Source: Sneathiella aquimaris (GTDB taxonomy: Bacteria > Pseudomonadota > Alphaproteobacteria > Sneathiellales > Sneathiellaceae). From it: 64,000 nucleotides of DNA. This document shows positions 1 to 9,010 of the stretch, piece after piece. The stretch is taken from NCBI RefSeq assembly GCF_026409565.1, contig NZ_CP112881.1, forward strand, positions 2,611,501 through 2,675,500, in the 5' to 3' direction. The notes beneath the pieces were generated by a model, which was not told the DNA's origin, did not search any database, and saw nothing but the letters and a program-made list of their open reading frames with translations. The position numbers and the translations under genes are program-made. The first letter of the stretch is position 1; the number at the start of each line of letters is the position of its first letter.

Positions 1-1324
1 ATTCACCAGCCCCGCCAGACCCTTCATGAAGGGAATATTCTTCGAACAAAACAGGGTAATATTGTTCCATGACTTCAATAGGAGTCGTCTTAGAGATCCC
101 AATGGTCGAGCAGCCATTCGATAGACCGTCACCGCCCTGATAGCCACCATAACCGCCTCCTGAAATGACGTACATGACATAGGCTTTATCCCGTTCAGGA
201 TCATAACCGCCAACAGCCAGATTGCCTGATGTGCCCGCTGGCGCGGCAAATAATAGTTCCGGCATAACATCAACAAGCGCGTTAAATACAGCTTCGGCAA
301 TACGCTGGCTTACTTCAGCCGCACAGCCGGAAACCGGTCTTGGATATTTCGCATAGAGGAATGTTCCCTCCGGATCCGTTATTTTTAACGGCTCAAAGGT
401 ACCTGCATTAATCGGAACTTCTGGAAAAATATGCTTTATTGCCAAATAGATAGAAGACTTTGTTGTCGCAATAACTGAATTCATCGGACCCATGCAAGGG
501 TCACTGGACCCGGACATATCAAAATGAAGCTCGCCCCCTTTGGATGTAACCTTCATGTCAATTTTCAGGGGCTCATCCACAACACCATCAGAATCCACAT
601 AAGCGACCCCATGATAGTCGCCATCTGGAATATCCGCGATTTTCGAGCGCATCTGTTCTGATGCACGCGCCTTCAGTTCCTTGATTGACTGGCTGACAAC
701 ATCTTCGCCATAACGATCCAGCAGATCTGTAAGGCGCTGCTCTCCAATTGATAGAGCCGCGGCCTGTGCCTTGATATCACCAATTCTTTGATCTGCTATT
801 CGAATATTCGACAGAATAATCGACAGAATTTCCTCATCCAGCACACCTTCTTTAAACAGTTTAACGGGCGGCAGACGCAAGCCTTCCTGTTCAACCTCAG
901 TGGCATTTGCCGAAAAGCCTCCTGGAACTGAGCCCCCCAGATCAGGCCAGTGCCCTGTATTTGCCAGCCAGGACCACAGTTTTCCTTTATAGAAGAAGGG
1001 CCGAACAAATTTAACATCCATAAGATGCGTGCCGCCCAAATAGGGATCATTTACAATAAAAATGTCCCCAGGCTTTACATCTTTCGCGCGCTCAATCACT
1101 GCTTGCGTCGAAAACTGCATTGTCCCGACAAAGATGGGAAGGCCCAACTCACCCTGGGCAATCAACTCCCCCGTATCCGCAGCATAAATCCCGTCTGAAC
1201 GGTCGAGTGCTTCTGAAATCACCGGACTGAAAGCCGACCTGACAAATGCCAGATCCATTTCGTTGCAAACCTGAATAAGGCCGTTTTGAATCACGGCCAG
1301 CGTAATTGGATCAAGTTCTTTCAT
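1..1324 (-). CDS. hyuB: HyuB-type hydantoinase/oxoprolinase beta subunit, C-terminus beyond window
   Basis: Reading the minus strand from ATG at 1324 gives an open frame of about 441 residues to the window edge with no stop. It begins MKELDPITLAVIQNGL and contains the family-typical stretches SPVISEALDRSDGIYA, IFIVNDPYLGGTHL and GGYGGYQGGDGLSNGCS. It belongs to the hydantoinase B / 5-oxoprolinase family, which works with HyuA in ATP-dependent hydrolysis of cyclic amides. The start lies 1 bp after the hyuA stop codon, so the pair is translationally coupled. It is the last visible gene of the seven-gene operon. The substrate cannot be read from sequence; context suggests a reduced N-heterocyclic ring. 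Roughly 100 C-terminal residues are probably missing. Confidence 0.93.
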   Translation of the reverse strand, partial: MKELDPITLAVIQNGLIQVCNEMDLAFVRSAFSPVISEALDRSDGIYAADTGELIAQGELGLPIFVGTMQFSTQAVIERAKDVKPGDIFIVNDPYLGGTHLMDVKFVRPFFYKGKLWSWLANTGHWPDLGGSVPGGFSANATEVEQEGLRLPPVKLFKEGVLDEEILSIILSNIRIADQRIGDIKAQAAALSIGEQRLTDLLDRYGEDVVSQSIKELKARASEQMRSKIADIPDGDYHGVAYVDSDGVVDEPLKIDMKVTSKGGELHFDMSGSSDPCMGPMNSVIATTKSSIYLAIKHIFPEVPINAGTFEPLKITDPEGTFLYAKYPRPVSGCAAEVSQRIAEAVFNALVDVMPELLFAAPAGTSGNLAVGGYDPERDKAYVMYVISGGGYGGYQGGDGLSNGCSTIGISKTTPIEVMEQYYPVLFEEYSLHEGSGGAGE

Positions 1325-1325
1325 C

Positions 1326-3359
1326 TTACACCTCCACAATCAGGTTGCCGATAGGATCTGCCGTTACCTTGCAACCGGGCTCCACAATAATTGTGGTATC
1401 CAATTGCTCAATGATTGCGGGTCCCGCAAAGTCAAGCCGGCTTGGCAATGCATCCCTTTGATAAACCGGTGTGTCGAACAACGTGCCGTCAAACATCACA
1501 GGACGCCGTGTTCTTTCAGCCTCCTCCAGGGTTTTCTTTTGATTGCGACCGATCAAGACAGCAAGGTCAAGGCTTTCCCGACGACCAATAACCGCCGTAT
1601 GTAAATTCACCAGGACGGCCTTGATCTCCGGTAACTCCACCGCAAAGCGCGCCCAGTATACTTCATCAAAGCGCTTTTGGAGCTCTTCGAGAGTCACATC
1701 AGGCCCGCTGATTTCGACACTGAGCATATGGCTCTGTCCTTGGAATTGCATATCGGCGGTAAAAAGAAACACCAATTCCTCGGTTTTAACGCGGTCCCGC
1801 TCTATCATTTTTTTACCGTCTTCAATTTGCTGACGGATGATTTCCTGCACCTGATCTATATCAAGAGATGCAAGCGGCGTATTCACAGTGTTTACAAAAT
1901 CATGACGCAAGTCAGACACGACACACCCCAGTGCATTCGTGATGCCTGGCCGGGCGGGCATGACCACCCGCGGAATAGAAAGCTCTTTTGCAAGGGCAAC
2001 ACCATGCAATGGTCCCGCACCACCAAATGCAAACAAGGCAAAGTCACGTGGATCATGCCCCCGCGATAGACTGACCATGCGAATAGCGCCTGCCATTTTG
2101 TTATTGGCGACTTGAAGAATGGCCGTGGCCACCTCTTCCGCATTCATATTGAAATGCACACCAATTTCACTGACAAAAAGATCTTTAACTTCCTGAAGAG
2201 AAACCGGACTATCAACTGACAGGAGTTTCTCTGCGTCCAGACGCCCAAGAACCAGATTTGCATCTGTGATGGTGGGGCGTCGCCCGCCTCGACCGTAACA
2301 GATCGGGCCGGGTGTTGCGCCTGCGCTTTCCGGGCCTACCTGAAGCATTCCTGCCGCATTGACAAACGCAATCGAACCACCGCCAGCACCGATCGTATGA
2401 ACATCCACCATGGGTACGTGGATCGGCATACCATATTCCAGATCAAGCTCAGCCGTCACTTGCGGCACCCCATCCTGAACCAGACCAACATCAGAACTGG
2501 TCCCGCCCATATCATAGGTGATCACTTTATCAATACCCGCTGCCCGGCAGGTTGCCGCGGCAGCCATAACACCGGAGGCCGGACCGGACATCACCGTATT
2601 GACAGCGCTCTCAGCCACAATCCGCGAAGAAACACTTCCCCCGTTCCCTTGCATGACAAGCAGATCATGGGCAAAGCCCTGATTGGTCAATTCATCCTGA
2701 AGACGATTGATATACCGATCCAGAACCGGACGGATTGCCCCATTGATCGCCGCGGTCGTACCGCGTTCATATTCTCGATATTCGGATAATATCTCATGAC
2801 CCGCCGTCACAAACCGATTAGGCCACATCTCACGGGCAATTTCCAACGCCCGCGCTTCATGCGATCGGTTTTTATAGGAATGTAGAAAGTGAAGAACAAG
2901 GCTTTCCACATCCTGATCAATCAATTGCTGGATCGCCGTACGCAAGGCCGCTTCATCGAGCGGAATAACAACCTGACCATCCGCGTCAATCCGCTCAGGA
3001 ACCTCAAGACGGTATTCGCGGGAAATCAAGGGTTTAAACTGTCCCTTGAGCCCATAAGGCTGCGGACGGGTTCGACGTCCCAGTTCCAAAACATCGCGAA
3101 AGCCTTTGGTGGTGATCAGGCCAACCTTGGCGATCTTCCGCTCCAACAAAGCATTGGTTGTTGTCGTTGTCCCATGATTGATTGCAAAGACTTCGGAAAG
3201 CTTTGTACCAACATTTTCAATGGCGTTAATGACACCAAATGCCTGATTATCCAGTGTGGTTGGCACCTTTGTGACGGAAACTTCCCGTGTTTCCGTATCT
3301 ACGGAAATCAAGTCAGTGAAGGTACCACCAACATCCACCCCAATTACTCTGCCTGTCAT
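1326..3359 (-). CDS. hyuA: HyuA-type hydantoinase/oxoprolinase alpha subunit (ATP-binding)
   Basis: 677 residues, full length for HyuA. The N-terminus carries an ASKHA-type phosphate loop (GVDVGGTFTDLISVD, residues 7-21). The second half of the fold shows TYDMGGTSSDVGLV and HTIGAGGGSIA. This family (N-methylhydantoinase A, oxoprolinase, acetone carboxylase beta) phosphorylates a cyclic or carbonyl substrate with ATP before hydrolysis. No gamma or alpha carboxylase subunit is present, so a carboxylase role is unlikely. The gene follows the DUF1185 gene by 31 bp and precedes hyuB by 1 bp. Assigned as the ring-opening step of the operon by inference. Confidence 0.93.
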   Translation of the reverse strand: MTGRVIGVDVGGTFTDLISVDTETREVSVTKVPTTLDNQAFGVINAIENVGTKLSEVFAINHGTTTTTNALLERKIAKVGLITTKGFRDVLELGRRTRPQPYGLKGQFKPLISREYRLEVPERIDADGQVVIPLDEAALRTAIQQLIDQDVESLVLHFLHSYKNRSHEARALEIAREMWPNRFVTAGHEILSEYREYERGTTAAINGAIRPVLDRYINRLQDELTNQGFAHDLLVMQGNGGSVSSRIVAESAVNTVMSGPASGVMAAAATCRAAGIDKVITYDMGGTSSDVGLVQDGVPQVTAELDLEYGMPIHVPMVDVHTIGAGGGSIAFVNAAGMLQVGPESAGATPGPICYGRGGRRPTITDANLVLGRLDAEKLLSVDSPVSLQEVKDLFVSEIGVHFNMNAEEVATAILQVANNKMAGAIRMVSLSRGHDPRDFALFAFGGAGPLHGVALAKELSIPRVVMPARPGITNALGCVVSDLRHDFVNTVNTPLASLDIDQVQEIIRQQIEDGKKMIERDRVKTEELVFLFTADMQFQGQSHMLSVEISGPDVTLEELQKRFDEVYWARFAVELPEIKAVLVNLHTAVIGRRESLDLAVLIGRNQKKTLEEAERTRRPVMFDGTLFDTPVYQRDALPSRLDFAGPAIIEQLDTTIIVEPGCKVTADPIGNLIVEV

Positions 3360-3390
3360 ATGAAAATCCGTTATCGTTGATTTTTATTAA

Positions 3391-3978
3391 TTATCGAAGG
3401 CCGTCATTGGCGGAGATGTCATCAACCGTCAAACCGCCTAACCGTGCATGTGGACGGCCGCCTGTTGTCATGACCAGGGCAAAAACAATTTCTCCGCGCC
3501 GTGGACTATCGGGAAGGCCAACTTCCATTGCATCGAAATGGCTGCGAACGTAGGAAGCATCTTTATGGGTGATGGGTATTTCCATCCGTGCGCCCACACC
3601 TGCGACCTTTTTGGATGATGGAACAATGGCATATGCCTGACCAAGGGCTTCACGCATGGCGTAACCGCCGGCGACATGCCAGCAGGCACCATGTTCCATT
3701 TCGCCGTCTTCACCAACAATAGCACCTTTGCCGTAACTACAGATTTTCTCCGGATCACCGCCCAGCGCGTTTATCAGCTGCTTCGCAACCTTAAGTCCCA
3801 ATGGTTTCAGCGCTTCCATGAAGGGAGTGATATCCTCAACATATTTGCCCGCGTAAGGGTTATCAACAACCGCAATGATGGATCCTCGCAAAATGGGGTC
3901 CTCAAGAACCGGCCCGCCTTCATGGTAGACTTCTTCGATTTGTGTGGAAATTTTCCGCACTTTAACAAGATCTGTCAT
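3391..3978 (-). CDS. Amino acid synthesis family protein (DUF1185)
   Basis: 195 residues matching the DUF1185/AA_synth family, a small single-domain family of unknown reaction despite its name. Recognisable segments are HEGGPVLEDPILRGSIIAVV near the N-terminus, YGKGAIVGEDGEMEHGACWH in the middle and GGRPHARLGGLTVDDI at the C-terminus. Conserved His and Glu residues in the EHGA segment could be catalytic, but that is a guess. Its start overlaps the end of the UPF0280 gene by 4 bp (ATGA). Its place between the reductase/UPF0280 genes and HyuAB suggests that it processes an intermediate between ring reduction and ATP-dependent ring opening. Confidence 0.85.
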   Translation of the reverse strand: MTDLVKVRKISTQIEEVYHEGGPVLEDPILRGSIIAVVDNPYAGKYVEDITPFMEALKPLGLKVAKQLINALGGDPEKICSYGKGAIVGEDGEMEHGACWHVAGGYAMREALGQAYAIVPSSKKVAGVGARMEIPITHKDASYVRSHFDAMEVGLPDSPRRGEIVFALVMTTGGRPHARLGGLTVDDISANDGLR

Positions 3979-4844
3979 GCTATTTTCCTTACTTGAATTT
4001 TTTCATCTGATAACAGGCTACAGCTCTGCCCTTGCAACGCAAAATAAGCAGACTGAATGAGCCCAGCCTCCCTCATATTTTTTGCAACGCGCATCCCTTG
4101 GGCAAGCGCATTTTTCTTTTCCACTTCCGTCAGCGGTCCAACGTCGGTTGTCACCATCATATCGCCAAGATCCGTATCGTCTCGAACGTCAAAAGCGGGC
4201 TTTTGCATAACAGCAGGGCTTTTTACAAAAACATGACCCGCAATGACCGTGGCCGCCACATCCGCTGTCGCCGCACAATTTGCCAACACTGTCACAGCAT
4301 CAGCGATCCCCGGAGACAATGATCGACCTCGCCAGCCTGAAGTTGCTACGCCGCCAATCCCGTCCTGAGCCGAGATGGTAATTTTCGCATCAATCGAGGG
4401 GGCATCCTGATTATTGACAATCCCGCTTGTAAAAACAGAGCCCCTCCCCAAAAACAAAGCGATATCACCACCGTTATTCACATACAGTTTTTCCAGTCGG
4501 CGCCCCTTGAGCATGGCCGTTTTAACGTGATCAGCAACGGCTCCGGCAACCGCCGCCATTGCGGTAACAAAGTAATCATCTGAAAATTGACGGGCGGCAA
4601 TCCATAAAGTTTGAGAAAGACCGTTCATTGCGGGCGCAATCTGTCCTGAAACGGGCCGTTTCAGAACACTTAAATCCTCAACAAGTGTCGAAAGAATACT
4701 CGAAAAGGCGACCGCTCCCTGTTTATAGGCTGCCTCAATTTCCTCCCGTTTGCCAAAGGCTTCTGCGACAATGTCAATTGGGCCGTGCTGAAGATGCAAT
4801 CTTCGCCCGTCTACCATTAGCCTGACTGTCGCCTGACCGGTCAT
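3975..4844 (-). CDS. UPF0280 family protein with ApbE-like fold signatures
   Basis: 289 residues, matching UPF0280 (COG2122). Segments resembling ApbE flavin transferases are visible: NNGGDIALF at 123-131, an ATSG at 167-170, and ADAVTVLANCAATADVAAT at 181-199, where ApbE proteins carry their metal/FAD-binding and C-terminal motifs. The function of UPF0280 is not established. Because it lies 3 bp after the hydroxynicotinate-reductase-like gene, I infer it may mature that enzyme, for example by covalent flavin attachment, or act on a pathway intermediate. It overlaps the DUF1185 gene by 4 bp. Confidence 0.85.
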   Translation of the reverse strand: MTGQATVRLMVDGRRLHLQHGPIDIVAEAFGKREEIEAAYKQGAVAFSSILSTLVEDLSVLKRPVSGQIAPAMNGLSQTLWIAARQFSDDYFVTAMAAVAGAVADHVKTAMLKGRRLEKLYVNNGGDIALFLGRGSVFTSGIVNNQDAPSIDAKITISAQDGIGGVATSGWRGRSLSPGIADAVTVLANCAATADVAATVIAGHVFVKSPAVMQKPAFDVRDDTDLGDMMVTTDVGPLTEVEKKNALAQGMRVAKNMREAGLIQSAYFALQGQSCSLLSDEKIQVRKIA

Positions 4845-4847
4845 TTT

Positions 4848-6275
4848 TCAGTTTCCTGCAATTTTCACCAACCCGTCGCGGGTCAGCACATCTGAGATCG
4901 GAATGATACTGTCCTTATGGCCACCCAACGCCTCGAAATCTTCTCGCGACATTGAAAATTCAATTGGCGCAACCAAGGCCGGGGTCGGCACATATCCAAA
5001 CGAATTTTCAGGCATTGCCATCACATCAACAATGACTGTAATCCCGCCACCCGGCCAAATATAAGCCGGTGCGCCCCCACAGGTAACACGCGTCAAAGCC
5101 TCTTTCACCGACCGGGTCAATCGCACTGGATTTTCAGTGACCCCCGCACGCAAAGACCCACCTGCACCTGCCATGAACAGCACGGTGCACAAAGCAGGTT
5201 CACAATTTTCGGCAATCCGATCAACAACGAGTTTTATTTCATCCGGCATCGAGGCCGGAACCGGTTTCAGTTCCTCATCCAAAACGAAATATGCGCTATC
5301 CTGACCGGTTGTGGAAACCATCAGTAATGTCATGCCCGGACGGGCCTTTTTGGGATCGACTTTGTCAATAATATCCAGTGGATTGGTGATATCCGTTCCG
5401 CCCCATCCGGCGCCATGTTCGGCTACCTGAAAATACCGACCCGGCGTTGAACGTCTTCCCCGCACTTTTATCCCTGAAACAGGCATCTCTAGAAATTGTC
5501 CAGCCTGATGTTCGGTAAGGACGCCTGTAATATGATCATCGACAACGATGACCTCGTCCACTTTTCCATGCCATTGCGGCGCAAATATACCAATGGTCGC
5601 GGAGCCGCACCCGACACGCATCCGTTCTTCTTCATCCCCATCAATGATGGGCGGCTTCCCGGCCTGAACAGTTATTTTAGCGCCGCCCTCGACTTCGAGA
5701 TCAACAGCCTGTTTGTTGCAAAGCGCCAATAACGTATCACAAGTCACTCGTCCTTCTTTTTTGGACCCGCCAGTTAAATGACGGACGCCGCCGAGTGACA
5801 GCATCTGGCTGCCATATTCAGCCGTGGTAACATGGCCAACCTGCTCTCCATCGGCATATACAGCCGCCGTTTCTGGTCCAACATAACGGTCCGTATCGAT
5901 CTTTACTTTGACACCGCAATAGCTGAAAACACCTTCAGAAACCACTGTAACCGTGTCCACACCATCCGCTGTTGCGCCAACAATAAAGGGTGCAGGTTTA
6001 TAATCCGGATAGGTCGTTCCTGAACCGACACCCGTAACAAATGTATGCCCTTTCGGAACAAGATCGCCGTTCCACTGGCCACTGGTTTCAGTAAAAGGGA
6101 CCTGTTTTTCAGCATTTTCAAGAACGACCAACGGGTCGACACGGGTAAGAACACCGTCCACATTGGCATATCGATCACAGGCGCCGGAACGCCCCGTCCG
6201 AATTCGGCAAAGCACAGGACAGGCATCACATCGAATTAACCCATCATCTTTTGCTGCTGTTTTTGCATCACTCAT
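4848..6275 (-). CDS. 6-hydroxynicotinate reductase-like iron-sulfur enzyme
   Basis: 475 residues, matching the family annotated as 6-hydroxynicotinate reductase. In anaerobic nicotinate fermenters that enzyme uses reduced ferredoxin to reduce 6-hydroxynicotinate to its tetrahydro-6-oxo form. The N-terminus carries four cysteines (C16, C19, C23, C33: CDACPVLC then SGAC), a likely Fe-S site. The rest is a long conserved domain with many Gly-rich turns (FVTGVGSGTTYPDYK, LFMAGAGGSLRAGVTENP). The start overlaps the molybdenum hydroxylase stop by 4 bp. True substrate unknown; a reductase for a hydroxylated pyridine or pyrimidine ring is the natural reading. Confidence 0.85.
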   Translation of the reverse strand: MSDAKTAAKDDGLIRCDACPVLCRIRTGRSGACDRYANVDGVLTRVDPLVVLENAEKQVPFTETSGQWNGDLVPKGHTFVTGVGSGTTYPDYKPAPFIVGATADGVDTVTVVSEGVFSYCGVKVKIDTDRYVGPETAAVYADGEQVGHVTTAEYGSQMLSLGGVRHLTGGSKKEGRVTCDTLLALCNKQAVDLEVEGGAKITVQAGKPPIIDGDEEERMRVGCGSATIGIFAPQWHGKVDEVIVVDDHITGVLTEHQAGQFLEMPVSGIKVRGRRSTPGRYFQVAEHGAGWGGTDITNPLDIIDKVDPKKARPGMTLLMVSTTGQDSAYFVLDEELKPVPASMPDEIKLVVDRIAENCEPALCTVLFMAGAGGSLRAGVTENPVRLTRSVKEALTRVTCGGAPAYIWPGGGITVIVDVMAMPENSFGYVPTPALVAPIEFSMSREDFEALGGHKDSIIPISDVLTRDGLVKIAGN

Positions 6276-9010
6276 TGTGCGGCCTCCTTCTCGTTAAGGG
6301 CTGCCTTTAACCGATGGGGAAGAAGCGGCGCCTCAGTGACCCGCACTCCCGTTGCATGACGCACCGCGCCAAAAATAGCAGGCGCTGTTGGAACCAGTCC
6401 GGGTTCACCCACGCCCTTGGCCCCAAAAGGACCCAATGGTTCGGCATCTTCCACAATCAGTATTTCCATATCGGGCATATCCCCGAATGTCGGGATTAGA
6501 TAATCATGCAGGTTTTCGGTCACACCCGGTACGAACTCTTCCATCAAGGCAAGGCCCAGCCCCTGTGCAATCCCTCCGTGGATCTGACCCTCAACCAATT
6601 GTGGATTGATGGCCTGCCCCACATCATGGGCGGCAATAATTTTAATTACCTTTGTCGTTCCCAATTGTGTATCAACCTCAACAAGGGCGATCTGAGCTGC
6701 AAACCCGTAGGTCGCATACGGCACACCCTGCCCGTTTTCATCAAGCGGTGACGTCGGTGGATCAAAATTACCGGACCCAAAGAACACATTACCCTTCTTG
6801 ATTTCGGGAAGCGCTGTGAGATCAACCTCATGTTTCGCATTTTTATCGGTGATCGTGAGAATAGAGCCCTCTATTGCAAAGATGGCATCCTCACCGGCGT
6901 TCACGTGACGCAAGATCTGTTGCCGCAACTCAAGACCCGCGAGTTCCGAAGCTTTCCCAGAGACGAATGTTTGACGTGAGGCAGAGGTTTTACCCGCATC
7001 TTCCGTTAAATCGCTGTCTCCCATGATATAATGGAAATCAGAAACCGGAAGCCCGGCCGCATCGGCACAGATCTGCGGCATAATCGTATTCGAGCCCTGC
7101 CCAATATCAACGGCACCGTTATAAAGTGTAATTTTACCGTCTTTATTGATACCCACTTCCATCGTTGACGGATTGGAAAGCGATGTATTACCAATGCCGT
7201 ACCACATGGCACCGATCCCCACGCCCCGTCGCAAAACACCATCACTTTTTTCATTAAAAGCACGCGCAAGCGCGTTCATTTCGCCCCAGCCAGGTTTCAG
7301 TTCTTCCAGACAGGGCGCCATACCCGCACTGGCTTGCAAAACCTGACCGGTTGCCGTGGCCTCTCCAACCCGAATTGCATTTTTTAATCGGATTTCCAGC
7401 CGATCCATTCCAAGCTGTTCCGCCAAATCATCCATCATTGTTTCATGGGCAATAGCGGCTTGCGGAACGCCGAAGCCCCTAAACGCACCTGCTGGCGGTG
7501 CATTGGTAAACAGTCCGCGGCCCGTAATATGGACATTAGGAACAAAATAAGGACCGCTTCCGTGAACGGGAACCCGCCCGGCAACCGTAGGTCCCCAAGA
7601 TGCATATGCGCCAGTATCAAAGTCCGCAGTCATTTCCGCAACAACGAGTTTACCGTCCTTGTCCGCAGCAAAACGGCTTCTGACCTCCGACGGGTGACGT
7701 TTGGTGCTCGCCGCCATACTTTCCGGTCGCTCATAAACATAGGCAACAGGGCGATCATATTTCATGGCCGCGACAGCAAGAATGGGCTGTATGGACACAT
7801 CCAGCTTACCCCCGAAACCACCGCCGACAGCAGTTGGAATAACCCGGACCCGCTCTTTTTCAACTTGCAGAACGTTCGCAATCTCATCCAGATCGATATG
7901 GACGGCCTGTGTGGTTACCGTTACTTCAACCCGGTCCCCAACGCGTTGCGCCCAACCTGCCTCAGGTTCAATATAGGCATGTTCAACAAACCGTGTTTGA
8001 AAAGACCCTTCCGTGACGGCTGCCGCCTCGTTCAATCCCTGCTCAATGGATCCTTTCGCCACATGACCGGAAATCAGAACATTCTCTGGCTTATCTTCAT
8101 GCAGTTGCGCGGCGTTTTTTGACCGTGCTGCATCAAGTCCAATCACTGGCTCCTGCAACAGAAATTTTATCGGTAGATCATCCAGTCCTATTGACTGAAC
8201 CACATCTTTAGTACCGACAACAGCAACAACAGCATCGCCGCGATACCGAACAACACCGTCGGTTAAAACTGGCTGATCCTTACCCACTGGATAAATACCA
8301 AACCGGTTAAACGGGATATCCTTATAGGTCAGTATATCGTGAAGCCCGTTCCACGCATCAATAACCGATGACATATCACCAATCTCGACACTGGCCGATG
8401 GATAGGGTGAACGCAGAATCCTGACCCAGAACGCATTTTCTGGAATATTATCCGCCCCATATTTTTCAAGGCCGTTCAACTTTTCTTCAGCGTCCAGTTT
8501 CGCAATAGACGCACCAACCGCCTGACCGGCTTCTGGCTCAAGCGTCGAGTGCTCGCCCGCTGCGTCCATGACCGCATCGACAATTTTCTGATACCCTGTA
8601 CAACGACACAAAACCCCTCCCAACGCGTCTTCAACAGCGTCCCGGCTCGGCGCGTCATTTTCCGCCAACAAGCTACTTGCCGCCATCAGCATCCCCGGCG
8701 AACAAATACCGCATTGTGCTGCACCGTGGCGACTAAAGGCCTGCTGCAACTTGTTGAGAGAACCGGCCTGCGCCAACCCTTCAACTGTTGTTACAGATTT
8801 GCCTTCAGCCTGTATAACCGGCGTGAGGCAGGAACAGACCTGTTCCCCATCAAGGGTCACCGTACAAGCCCCGCAATCCCCGGCATTACAGCCTACTTTT
8901 GTGCCCGTTAGGCCCAATTTGTCCCGTAAAACCTCTGACAGGCGGGTAACGGGCTGCGTTTCAACCGATACTGTCTTTCCATTTACATTAAGTTCTATCG
9001 ATCTTGTCAT
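6272..9010 (-). CDS. Molybdenum hydroxylase, fused 2Fe-2S and Mo-binding subunits
   Basis: 912 residues from the ATG at 9010, whose ATGA overlaps the upstream stop; an in-frame start at 9025 is possible but less likely. The N-terminal ~155 residues are the two [2Fe-2S] domains of the xanthine dehydrogenase family (C41, C46, C49, C61 and C100, C103, C135, C137). Residues ~165-912 are the aldehyde oxidase/xanthine dehydrogenase large subunit, with GGGFGGKLD, a PPAGAFRGFGVPQ pterin motif, GQGSNTIMPQ and the catalytic-Glu segment GVGEPGLVPTAPA. Together with the FAD subunit it would hydroxylate an aromatic N-heterocycle using water. The small-large fusion with a separate FAD gene is less common than three separate subunits. 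Confidence 0.92.
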   Translation of the reverse strand: MTRSIELNVNGKTVSVETQPVTRLSEVLRDKLGLTGTKVGCNAGDCGACTVTLDGEQVCSCLTPVIQAEGKSVTTVEGLAQAGSLNKLQQAFSRHGAAQCGICSPGMLMAASSLLAENDAPSRDAVEDALGGVLCRCTGYQKIVDAVMDAAGEHSTLEPEAGQAVGASIAKLDAEEKLNGLEKYGADNIPENAFWVRILRSPYPSASVEIGDMSSVIDAWNGLHDILTYKDIPFNRFGIYPVGKDQPVLTDGVVRYRGDAVVAVVGTKDVVQSIGLDDLPIKFLLQEPVIGLDAARSKNAAQLHEDKPENVLISGHVAKGSIEQGLNEAAAVTEGSFQTRFVEHAYIEPEAGWAQRVGDRVEVTVTTQAVHIDLDEIANVLQVEKERVRVIPTAVGGGFGGKLDVSIQPILAVAAMKYDRPVAYVYERPESMAASTKRHPSEVRSRFAADKDGKLVVAEMTADFDTGAYASWGPTVAGRVPVHGSGPYFVPNVHITGRGLFTNAPPAGAFRGFGVPQAAIAHETMMDDLAEQLGMDRLEIRLKNAIRVGEATATGQVLQASAGMAPCLEELKPGWGEMNALARAFNEKSDGVLRRGVGIGAMWYGIGNTSLSNPSTMEVGINKDGKITLYNGAVDIGQGSNTIMPQICADAAGLPVSDFHYIMGDSDLTEDAGKTSASRQTFVSGKASELAGLELRQQILRHVNAGEDAIFAIEGSILTITDKNAKHEVDLTALPEIKKGNVFFGSGNFDPPTSPLDENGQGVPYATYGFAAQIALVEVDTQLGTTKVIKIIAAHDVGQAINPQLVEGQIHGGIAQGLGLALMEEFVPGVTENLHDYLIPTFGDMPDMEILIVEDAEPLGPFGAKGVGEPGLVPTAPAIFGAVRHATGVRVTEAPLLPHRLKAALNEKEAAQ

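Noticed and set aside
1-3359. Acetone carboxylase subunits
   Set aside because: HyuA-like and HyuB-like sequences fit oxoprolinase/hydantoinase, and the small acetone carboxylase gamma subunit is absent.
7445-8122. 225-residue plus-strand open frame opposite the Mo hydroxylase
   Set aside because: No family resemblance; it mirrors a strongly conserved minus-strand gene and has no ribosome site or promoter.
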